From contig JBAJFG010000561.1 in NCBI GenBank assembly GCA_037903475.1, forward strand, positions 372,001 to 436,000: 64,000 nucleotides of DNA. The letters run 5' to 3'. The notes beneath the pieces were generated by a model. That model was not told the origin of the DNA. It was given only the letters and a program-made list of their open reading frames with translations, and ran no database searches. Shown here piece by piece: positions 48,301 through 60,112 of the stretch. The translations under genes were made by a program, and so were the position numbers. Numbering within the stretch: the first letter of the stretch is position 1; the number at the start of each line of letters is the position of its first letter. The DNA comes from Ancylostoma caninum (taxonomy: Eukaryota; Nematoda; Chromadorea; Rhabditida; Ancylostomatidae).

Positions 48301-49012
48301 CTTCTTTGCGTCCTCGGAAAGTGCCTCAAATAAAGTGTTCATAATCAATCCTCCAAGGTGAAGCAATATTCTATGAAAGTATCGTACCTTGTAGCTCGAA
48401 ATGGTGTTCTCCGCCCACTTCTTTATCTCTTCCGGTTTCGGCTTTTCTCCGGCCATGACTGCCTTGTGGAACTTGTAGCACTCTTCGAGCCTCTAAACTC
48501 TGAGGTGCTTATGGGAAAGAATTTGGAATAAAGAAAAACATCCAAGGATACCTTGGTAATGTATCCCTTTGCCTCATCACCAAGCGCTTTCACTTTCTTT
48601 TCGAGGATTTTTTTGATGATTTCGCCCTTGTTGCTGAGCTTAGCTTTCGCTTTGGCCATCATCCAGACGAGGACCTTCATATAACGGAGATTGAGTAACT
48701 GCGCGTCTATTTCTAAAATCCGCTCAACGTGTACATTTCACTGACTTTCTTAGCGAAATTCTTTAGCTTCTCCTTCTCCTCAGGAGTGAATTTAGCCAAA
48801 TGTTTCGTCACATGGGGAATTAGCTCTGGAATAAATGCAAGCCTTGAATTGTGTAACGAGATGATGTCGCTGAGTTGAAGCTCACTCTTGTATTGCTCCG
48901 GGATCTTAATCTCATTTTCTTCCTTCTTCTCCTTTTCCTCCTTTACCTCGGGAATCGCAGCAGTCCACACCAAGGCGATCAGCGCAGCAGCAATGATGGT
49001 GTGGCGGATCAT
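45397..49012 (-). CDS. Secreted protein with three tandem FAR-like (fatty acid and retinol binding) domains
   Basis: Sixteen exons with GT..AG borders give 532 codons plus stop: 48886-49012, 48746-48825, 48552-48674, 48388-48492, 48258-48324, 47767-47865, 47614-47696, 47436-47558, 47236-47340, 47090-47156, 46207-46329, 46066-46148, 45884-46006, 45724-45828, 45588-45654, 45397-45515. Residues 1-19 form a signal peptide (MIRHTIIAAALIALVWTAA), followed by an acidic/Lys-rich linker. Three repeats (about 37-180, 195-340, 360-510) share PEQY-K-LI, HLA..TPEEKEKLK, (V/I)W(M/L)(M/L)A(K/R)AKAKL, FHKA(V/I)MAGEKP, NTISSYK and LSDEAKK(D/E)IAKQFP. MAGEKP and the LS..AK.(D/E)..K.FP block are typical of nematode FAR proteins, which are helical, secreted and bind fatty acids and retinol. 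The family is normally a single domain of about 180 aa, so three in one frame is unusual. The exon set (83/123/105/67 nt, first copy 80) and phases repeat with each domain, showing exon-block duplication. A trans-splice-like TTTCAG sits 2 nt before the ATG. Exon calls are by eye; separate isoforms are possible. Confidence 0.85.
47887..48162 (+). mobile_element. hAT-type MITE, copy 2 (inside FAR-like gene intron 5)
   Basis: 276 bp with ends CAGTGGCGGACGCAG / CTGCGTCCGCCACTG... and a perfect 8-bp target duplication GTACCTAT (47879-47886, 48163-48170). Same family and orientation as 39528-39789. It lies in the intron between exons 5 and 6, only 21 bp upstream (in gene sense) of the exon 6 boundary at 47865, and contains G/C runs. 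Confidence 0.95.
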
Positions 49013-49014
49013 TG

Positions 49015-49020
49015 CTGAAA
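49015..49020 (-). promoter_or_regulatory. Probable spliced-leader trans-splice acceptor
   Basis: TTTCAG on the minus strand, 2 nt before the ATG at 49010-49012. It matches the nematode 3' splice-site consensus. An upstream in-frame ATG at 49037-49039 would be removed by splicing here, which supports the downstream start that opens directly into a signal peptide. Confidence 0.6.
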
Positions 49021-52000
49021 CTATACCATAAAGGATCATATCATATCACAATGATCTTATCATATCAGGTCATATCACTTCAGATTACATCGTATTATAA
49101 AGATTAGATGATATTAGGTCGTCAAGTATGAAATGTCCGATTTTTGATTAGAAGATTTCTGCAGTATAAGATATCCAAATATGCTCCTATACTATCCCCA
49201 CAGCCTTGCCATATTGCGCCAACGGCTTGGAAACGTGGAAAGCTAGTAGCAATCAAGTGGCGAAGAGCGTTTACAACATCATGTTGAAAACTGAACATTT
49301 TCTCCAGCAAGAGCTGAGCTAATCCCTAAAAGGAGTTGTGGCCAAATAGAGCAAGGTTTGCCCAGTGCAGTGAGTGGCAGCTTGGTCCTCATCCCTGCTC
49401 GTCTGGCTTAAGCAGCGTGGATTTGTGAAAAATGGGCAAAAATTGGCACCCATTTTTGAGGGTAAAACTGGGAAAAATTCGTTTACCGAACCACTTTTAA
49501 TGGTCATATTGTCTTGATTACCTAAACATTAATGGGTTGTGAAGGTCACACCTTGCTGCTCAGGCTGACCTAGTTTGACTCTTATCCGCTTCGGCTACGG
49601 CTTCCAGCTCATCGATATCCAGGTTCATCATAAGGATGACTTTGGAGCTTCATATCACCTGAACGAAAATTCCCAAGCAAACGCTGTTCAGTGCATTTAC
49701 TAGCCAAATGTGCCTTAACACCACCCATATTCTCCCAGCTTTCTCAGCTCTAATGGCTGGAAAAAAGAAGCTGTTTTCCAAAACGACACGATTTTTTGTC
49801 TTTGAGTAGTTCTACAAAAAATGCTTTCAAACTGAAATTCGAAAACTGATCCCTTCATAATGAAAATAAAGATGAGAAGAGATCTAGCAAATCTTCGAAG
49901 ATAGAGACTGTCAAACTGATCGCTCATAAAATCGGACATTTCATAATTGACGACCTAATAGTTATATCAGAAGGCCAAAATAATGGTTCTTTATGGCCAT
50001 AATGTGCCTGGCCGGATGTGCAAATGTTAAGAAGGAGTGAGGCTAAGCTAAAATCCAGAGGAATATATAGTTTACAAATGATCCAAAAACACACATAGGA
50101 TTTAAACAGATTGAATTGTACAACTCTATGCGGCGTGAGATGCATGACAGCAAGGAGGCGCTTCTCTTATACTAAATCGCTAGGCTAAAAATCGCTGCAG
50201 TCACGCCCTTAATTCGAAACGATCACATAAAAACGAGCTATATCCCAGAAATTTTGCAATAACCATAAAATATATGAAAATTCATTGGCGAAAACATTGC
50301 GCACATCTTTCAAATGATTTCCTTTCAGTTTGAGAGTTCGAAAAGAGCGACTTAGGTCTTTTTTTCCTCTCCTTTTTGTTCCATTTCCTCTCAAGTCTGT
50401 TTCTCTGTTTCACACGGAAAACGCAGAAATGCCGAGTTTGTGGTAGCAAAAGTCTGGACAATGGTCGATATTAAAAATTTATTGCTTGTTTTGTAGAAGA
50501 CGCCGAATAATTCCCACGCTCTGGCAATACTGTATGTGCATATTCATACCTTAGATACCTATTCGAACAGCTCAGAAGAACCCTAGGTTGTGTTTACACT
50601 TCATCGTGACGCGACTGCAAGCAGTTCAGAATAGTTTGGTCTTGCGTATAAGCATACAGGAGACGTCAATGCCGGTGGGCTATCCGCGGCCTCGAGAAGG
50701 ATGCCGCACAACAGCGCCGAGCGCACCGTGTCTGATGTTTTGTGCTGCTGTTATGCTAACTCTAGCAGCTCTTCTACCCGATTTTGAGGATTTTAGGAAT
50801 GACCAAATCGGGAAGGAAAGCGGCTAAAAATAGCATCTCGGTGGCCGACGACACCGATCTTGGCGCGCGCGGCGCGGTTCCGCTGCGTCCTTCTCGATGC
50901 CGCGGATGGGCCACCACCATTGACGTCCACAGTATGCGTGCAGTGGTCGCGCTGTACTGGTTGGTGGTTATCGGTTATACTCGTGATGCAATGTCGCACG
51001 AATCTTTGCCATAGGCTGTTCATACTTTTCCTTGAAAAATCAAGCGAAGCAGTGAATTCTCGTCACCCCTATTAGCAAATGCGATGCGGAAATTCTGTCG
51101 AGATCATAGGAGAGGCAAACTTGCAACATGCTAAGTGGCGCGACGTCTACACTACCTATCAAATCGCGCCTGTGGTGGCCGTGGCCGCTATGTTGTCGCC
51201 TCGCGATAGAGTGTGAACACATCTTGCTCTGTTGTTTTTCAGAAAGAAGACTGCTTTGTTCAGAAAGAAGACTGCTATTGTACTTACTTATTTATTATTA
51301 TACAAAGTGCCAACGCATAATGTTTTCCTTCGACACGAACGTAATAAATGAGAGAGGGTTTTGAAAGTTCCACAGAAAAATTCAGACTGATATTCCCAAT
51401 ATGATGCAAGTTTTACCCTAAGTTGCGGGTAACTTTCTTCGCCGGAACGATTTTGCCCAACAACTTGGACTGATTGGCTTATGTCAGCTTGCTGACCTTA
51501 TGAGGATTAAGTGGGACGATTCTCGCTTAAAAAGAATTTTCCTTTAAATTGCTTCAATATGTGCCGTAATATGATTTAATGAAACAATTCGTATATATTA
51601 GTTGGCTGCACCGTTGCATTGCCAGTTGTCAGCACTGTAGGGCGCCATAAAATAGTGACAATGATAAATCGAGTTCGTATAAAGAAACTCTTACCTGATG
51701 AGAATGAAGACTGCGAATTGTAACCGCCTGCAGTTTGGACTTTACAATGGAGATAAATGGTGTTCCACTACGGCGGTTCACTCATATGCACATCAGGTGA
51801 TGTGCATGACATCACGATATAAACAATTTCTTAAGATTGTTCCTTATGAACGTTTCTATAAGATTATGTCAAGCAATACTAAAAAGGCTCCAAGAAGGAT
51901 AAACCAAAAATGCAGTTTTCGTCGCATCAAACAGTTATCGAACTAACACGACTTTCTAGAGATCTAGGCACTGTACCACTTTTGTGAACATAATTGCTTT

Positions 52001-52115
52001 CTTCTGTTGGCTTCTAACCGTTTGATCAAATTGCCGATGATCCTCTGCTTTTGAGATATTCACCAATATTGTCCAAGTTCGACTCTCACTGAATCTTGGC
52101 ATGACTTCTGTAGTA
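49021..52115. other. No recognisable gene
   Basis: This should hold the promoter of the FAR-like gene; a run of ATATCATATCA-like repeats lies at about 49035-49085. 50.85-51.0 kb is GC-rich and open in more than one frame but shows no known domain. ATGAAATGTCCGATTTTTGA at about 49129 recurs inverted near 49930 (AAATCGGACATTTCATAATTGACGACCTAATA), suggesting a decayed element of about 830 bp with inverted ends (about 49110-49960). Confidence 0.4.
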
Positions 52116-52165
52116 TTGTGGCAGATTCGTTACTGCCTTGGTCAAGATTGGCAACAGACTTTATT

Positions 52166-52203
52166 AGGCTAACGTTTCGGCCTCTTCGCCTCCTTCAGAG
52201 CCT
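52166..52203 (-). ncRNA. Degenerate hammerhead motif, PLE end 1
   Basis: On the minus strand: stem I AGGCT/AGCCT (5 perfect pairs), core CTGAAGG (A9 changed to G), an extra A, stem II GGC/GCC with loop GAAGAG, intact GAAA, self-complementary ACGT as helix III, and TT at the cleavage position. One core change predicts poor or no activity. Confidence 0.6.
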
Positions 52204-52601
52204 GGAAAAGTCGGAAACACGTGAGACCTACTCGCCCAAACGGCCGATCAAGCCACAGAAAGGAAGCTCAGTCAGGAGCTACTGCAAAGGAAGGACCGAT
52301 TGATGCTAGTACGCGCAAAACTCACCTTTTTCTGCTTAGCAGATATTGTCGGACCACCCTCAGCTAACCAGACACTGAATGAATGAACGGGAAGTTCCCG
52401 TAGCTGCGCGGGTAATAGATCAAAAACCGCATAGGTCGAGGCACAGCATGAGTTCGTTCATTACGGTAATGCACTCATCCTTCTTGTTCATTTTTGGACA
52501 TTTTGCTGTGATTCCCTTGTTCTAGTTCCTGAATGAGCTTTCTCTTTTGTAGCTTGATTAGGCGTTTGGGCAAGTAGGTTCCATGTGTTACCGACTTTTA
52601 C

Positions 52602-52639
52602 AGGCTCTGAAGAAGGCGAAGAAGCCGCAACGTTAACCT
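52602..52639 (+). ncRNA. Degenerate hammerhead motif, PLE end 2
   Basis: Stem I AGGCT/AACCT, core CTGAAGA (consensus), an extra A, stem II GGC/GCC with loop GAAGAA, GCAA in place of GAAA, then ACGT and T. The two copies damage different core bases, so their ancestor had an intact core. The plus orientation agrees with the downstream reverse transcriptase. Confidence 0.6.
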
Positions 52640-52695
52640 AGTAAGATCTGCTGCCAGTCTTCGTTAAGGCTATAACGAATCTGCCACAATACCAT

Positions 52696-53289
52696 TAATA
52701 CTTTCTTAATCCATAGTGTCATCTCGTAGTACGATCACATTTGCATTTGTGCCCATACATATTGCTCGTTGCTGCCCTTAAACAGAGAAAAATTTGAATT
52801 GCAAGGTGAAAAGGTGCAAATAGATAACCTAAGTAATGAGTTGTCGTGTTGCCAAGAAGCTGAATTCATGCGGCGCCAGGGTGAAGCGAACACGTAGCAG
52901 TGAGCAAGGTTGCAACATTCGGTGACTCTTTTAACACGTTGACGACAATGGGACCCATGGGTGAGTCCCATCATGGCGGCCACCACGGACCAAGGGACCC
53001 ACCGGTGTGTCCCACGTCAAAAATGAGGATCCCGAAATCAGAATCTCCTGAAACTTTGCACACGGGGGTTATTTCACCTGCTGAGTTTGGATATCATCAT
53101 CATTTTGCACCGTATAACCAAATTCGTGGGTTACGATAGGGATAGTGTGTAACATTTATTTAGAAAAACGGCAAAAATACATCAAAAATAATTATGATAA
53201 GTTAATTTTGCGTATATTCTAAAATTTATGTCAAACTATGTAATAGTGAATGCATTGACAAATATTTCATAAGAAATTAAGAAGCTACA
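52696..53289. other. No recognisable gene; possibly PLE interior
   Basis: Lies between the PLE ends and the reverse transcriptase. No coding match recognised. Confidence 0.4.
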
Positions 53290-54489
53290 GAATTGGTTTG
53301 TTTTTTGTCTTCTCGATAAAGCCAATAATAACTACGGTATTATTTGTAAAAAAAAAAAACTATATGTCGAATTCATTGCTAAAGAGATGGGCTTACACAT
53401 CACTAATAATAACATTAACATAAGCTGTACCAACAGTACGTATAAACTTAACAGTAGTGATAGCATTCTACAGATCATTGATAGACATAATAAGTTCGTT
53501 GAAACTAATCATCTTGCTAAGCTAGAAAATAGCTCCATACCACTGATATATGGAATCCCAAAACTGCACAAGTACCCCATCAACTTTCGGTTCATAACTG
53601 GCGCAGCTAATAGTAGTATTAAACCACTGGCCGTGGAACTCACTCACATCTTCACGCATGTTAAAAACCACTTCAGAAACTACATTGGGTCTATTAAAAC
53701 TAGGAATAATTCCTTTTATGGATATTGGTCTATCAGTGACGTGAACATTAGCAATAAGCTCAGCAGCCTAAAAGGAGTGGGTATTAAACTATTCTCTGCA
53801 GATTTTACCAATATGTTCACCTGTATTCCTCACACAACCATCTTTTCTAACATAAACATAAAACATATATCGCTACTAATGGCTACAATAGAGTCTTCTA
53901 TACCAATGATACCAATAAAACTTCATTTCGATATTACAACCTCAGCGATCTACTTTACTTGGTACATTATCTACTCGATAATAGCTACTGTAGCTTCGCG
54001 GGGCTTGTCTTCAAACAAAACGTTGGAGTTCTCCAAGGTGGTAATTTTAGTCCTCTACTCGCAGACCTCACCTTATCTTATTTTGAATATAGATACTCCC
54101 ATATCCCTTTCGAAAAATACGACTCACTCTTTATACCTTTTAGATATATGGATGATCTGTTAGTAATACATAACATGGATACTGAGGGTTTCATGCGAAT
54201 ACTTAATAGAGTTTACCAAAATATTTTGAGCTTGGAAGCCACCCATTACAATGATCTTTCGTGTAGTTATCTGGATCTCGATATACTCACTAGTAATAAC
54301 AAGATTATTAATAAAATGTTCAACAAAACTGATAGCTTTCTTTTTGCCGTCAAAAGCTTCCCTCATTCAACATCTAATATTTCCTCAAATATAAAAAGAG
54401 CTACCGTCTATTCAGCAGTTCTACGTATTGCAAGAGCGTGTAGTCTTGTTGAGGATTTTGTTGGTAGAGTTAAAACCACTACAACTTAG
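53290..54489 (+). pseudogene. Penelope-like reverse transcriptase, frameshifted
   Basis: The coding sense begins with a DKANNNYGII block (about 53320) interrupted by a 12-A run, continues through IPLIYGIPKLHK and FRFITGAANSSIKPLA (RT2-like) and SADFTNMFTCIP (motif A, catalytic Asp), then shifts frame between about 53840 and 53880 and resumes with VFKQNVGVLQGGNFSPLLAD (motif B), RYMDDLLV (motif C, catalytic Asp pair) and SYLDLDI. The YG(I/L)PK(L/I)HK block is characteristic of PLE-type reverse transcriptases. No GIY-YIG endonuclease was recognised downstream before the stop at 54489. The copy is inactive; a related RT clade is possible. Confidence 0.7.
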
Positions 54490-55190
54490 CTTTTAGTTAA
54501 CGACTATGACATACGTTTTATTGAATTGCGGTGTCTATGAGTGCCGCCCCGTATCTCTCACCGCTCTAGCCCCCTTACGGCGCTTTGTTTAATAGATTAT
54601 GCATTTTTAAATGTATTGTCAGAAATAAATTTATCATGTGTAAATACAATCTTCATGATAAAGAACCTCGTTTGTACAATTTCAGCAAGGATATTTTCTC
54701 ACGTTAGTTTCTTTCCTACTCATACGGTCCTTAGGCACATAATTTGACACTTCATGTTTTCTTTTCTTTCTTGTTTACATATGCACGTCCTATTTGACCC
54801 ACTGGTTGACCTCATAGTGCCTACTTTCTCGCCTTTTCACCCACGAGGTCACAATATCACGCCCTATTTAAGTGGCTAGTCTTGACACCCCTCTGTATTC
54901 TTGCATCCAACTCCTAAAATCCTTATTACGAGCATCATTCACTCACATTTCTTTCAGAAATTCGCTGGTATTCACAGTATTCTACTGATTCCTGCGTTTC
55001 TATTTCATGGAATTTTGTTTAATATCTAGTATCTTGGATTATTTTACCATAGAACCGATACAGGTTAGTTCATTCCTTTTTTATTCTATTCAAATGGCCT
55101 CCCCTCCCCTTACTGATGAGCACAGGGGGAGGCCTATTTTTCGTTTGTTTCCATCTAAGGGTTCAGTGCGAAACGGAACCAAACTATATA
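54490..55190. other. No recognisable gene
   Basis: Downstream flank of the PLE-like RT; nothing recognised. Confidence 0.45.
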
Positions 55191-55194
55191 TATA

Positions 55195-55195
55195 T

Positions 55196-55287
<92 letters not shown>
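55195..55287. repeat. (TA)n microsatellite
   Basis: A TA tract that served as target for the hAT MITE; it continues at 55561-55580 on the other side. Confidence 0.95.
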
Positions 55288-55290
<3 letters not shown>

Positions 55291-55560
55291 TGGCGGACGC
55301 AGAAAGTGGGGGAGGGGGGGCGTGGGAAGAAAAGTGGGGTCTCCGCCGTTTTGGGGACCCAGACGGAAAATAAAATTAATAATAATATTAATTATAATAA
55401 TAAACAATAAATAAAAAATATATTAAAAATAATAATAAAAATAAACAATTAAAAATAAACTAACACAAGATTTTTATTTGTATTGTAAAGTAATTTCGAA
55501 AATTTGGCGACCCATTCTCGGGGGGGGGCGCCCCCCCCCCCCCCCCTGCGTCCGCCACTG
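55288..55560 (-). mobile_element. hAT-type MITE, copy 3
   Basis: 273 bp with ends CAGTGGCGGACGCAG / CTGCGTCCGCCACTG..., in opposite orientation to the other two copies. The flanking 8 bp (ATATATAT at 55280-55287 and 55561-55568) fits an 8-bp duplication but is uninformative within a TA tract. Confidence 0.9.
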
Positions 55561-55580
55561 ATATATATATATATATATAT

Positions 55581-57938
<2,358 letters not shown>

Positions 57939-60028
57939 TCATGATGATTCCTGGTTAAAAGTTCACTGCTGATCTCTGTGCACAATACTAGGGCCGCTTC
58001 AAGCAAAACTCATGGTATCAAACTAGCGGCTACAAAACTTATCCACGACATGCTCTAAACTACACATCGCGAAAATGACCTAGTAGAAAACCAAAACATA
58101 TGGATGGGAAGCCCTCGCTCGTCACTATCAGTTATGAAGCACTTTTCTTCCTTTCAGCATTCTTTTGGTGCAAAACTAATTCAACGGTGGTCTCCGCAGC
58201 TAGTAGTAAATGGGTCACCTGGGGCGACCCGGGGTTATCCCTCTGCGTCCCTCCAAGGAACTGCAAACTAATGAGGTTCAAGGTGAGAAGTTGGATTGAA
58301 AGAGTGCTATTTCTATGACCCAAGAACTGTAACATTGCAATTCCAGCGCATGAACTCCACATCAGGTGATATGAGCGGAGGATGAAGCTTTTCCGTTTAC
58401 TTTTTCATTGTTCAAAGTAAAGAGGAATAAGGCTGGTTGCTTCAATATCCGCACGAGGTGATGCACCGGAATACTGTTTTCTCATATACACATGAAATAC
58501 TTGGCGTAAATGTTAGCAGACAAGACTCTGAACTCGGCCAAATCAAAGCAGTGAATTGTCTCTAAACGAAATGTTCAAGGTACAGAAGGGAAGTGTTGAG
58601 AGTGCACTGATTTGTGCTTCTGTACTCACATTCAGAGTTTCATTTCCATAGGCATATTCCCGAAGGGTCTACGAGGTCAGCAAACTGATGACGAGGACTA
58701 GCCACAAGTACCTGCGAAATTCATGTCAATCCTCCAGGCATTTACCTGTTACTTACGGCAATAGAGAGGCCGTAGTAGTGTTGGCTGAGAGTAATAGTTC
58801 TTCAAGTAATCAATACGCGGTAGCGGTTTTCTTTCCTTCTTTCCTCATTCTTCACCCATTTCTTTGAAATTCTTCGTTCACTTCCTTAGGAATTTCCAGA
58901 TAGTCACTTGTTTCTTATTTACGGAATTATTCAGTCTGTACAGATTTTTGAGATGTGCTTCTCAACACGCATTTCGCTGTAGGAGTAATACGACTGTCAC
59001 GAACTTTGGATTTTCGGCTCGCAGAAAGGGGAATTTCGATAATTTTCAAAATCATTGAAGTTTCCAGTAAAAATTTCTTTCGAGTAGTTTTCCCATTTCC
59101 TATCTTTCGATCTTGCCTATTCTAATTCTTATTCAAAATGTAGTGGAATGTCCATTTGGCGCGAAATTACTGGAGGAGGCGCCTCTCGCCGGCATAGGAT
59201 GTCCAGGTGAGAATTCCTAGGCCGCGAGAATGCCATGGATATGGGTGGGGCTTAGGGCTGAAAATTTGAATATCGTGGATTTGATTGAAACTGGTATTAT
59301 TCGATAGATCACGTCGAGACAAATGGAATGGTGTGTTCAAAATATATTGGCAGGTTCTGGAAACTGTGAAAATCACGATTCAATATGAATATCAAGCACT
59401 TGTGAAAAATTGCCGAAGTTTGACGCCTCAAATCATAACTTCAGCTAGTGTTCGTAGCAAACTTCGCAAACTTTTTGAAGCACAGAAATCGTACGACATT
59501 GTGTTTCAGTGGCAGCGACCGTACTTCGATCTGTCACCATTGCAATACACGTGAAGATTGGAACAGAGCACCATATAAATGCTATATCGCAAAGTAGCCA
59601 TTTTCGCTCCCAGAAAACACTAACTGCGTCAACTCTAGCAGTACAGCGTATTTGCAGATTTGAGAGAGGAAATTTCTTTAACTATACAAACAATGCGTTT
59701 CTGACTGGTGAAAAACATCACCGGCCAAAAAATTTGAAAAATTTCGAAGCGACGGAAATGTAGCTGAATGGGATACCAAAATGATCGCTTCGAGCTGTAG
59801 ATTACGAAAATGTAAGTGTTACTTTACTTTCATTGCATAATCTGCACGTCAAGTAACCCATATCTTTAGGTTACAATTATCGCGGAGTCTCGCTCGCCAA
59901 TTCGTACCCGCGGGTACTTTGGGAAGTAGATGCTTTTCCATTGAACATTTGAAAACGGTATCAGGCTCATCTTGTAGATCTCGTCTCCACAAATCGATTG
60001 GTGGGCAGGAATTCTGATAAGGAGCAAA
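57939..60028. other. No recognisable gene
   Basis: Several short frames; none shows a recognisable domain or exon chain. Confidence 0.4.
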
Positions 60029-60112
60029 ATGAACTGAGCTATGGAGAAAAAAACGAAAAAAAAAAAACGCGGATTCGCGTTTTTTTCGTTTTTTCTCCAT
60101 AGCTCAGTTCAT
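60029..60112. repeat. Long hairpin with A/T-tract stem
   Basis: The 5' arm from 60029 (ATGAACTGAGCTATGGAG...) pairs with the 3' arm ending at 60112 around a loop GATT (60072-60075 region). The stem is about 36-38 bp with small differences in A-run length. Confidence 0.8.

Larger units (their letters stand above)
52118..52695. mobile_element. Inverted terminal sequences of a Penelope-like element
   Basis: About 170 bp at 52118-52285 is repeated inverted at about 52530-52695 with roughly 80% identity. Each copy carries a hammerhead-like motif and an end reading CGAATCTGCCACAAT. Penelope-like elements (PLEs) commonly carry such ends (pseudo-LTRs), often with an inverted partial copy on one side. 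The reverse transcriptase about 700 bp downstream fits this. Confidence 0.6.

Noticed and set aside
45397..49012. SXP/RAL-2 or nematode polyprotein allergen (ABA-1 type) identity
   Set aside because: The repeated MAGEKP block and the LS..AK.(D/E)..K.FP segment fit FAR proteins; the cysteine pattern of ABA-1 units is absent.
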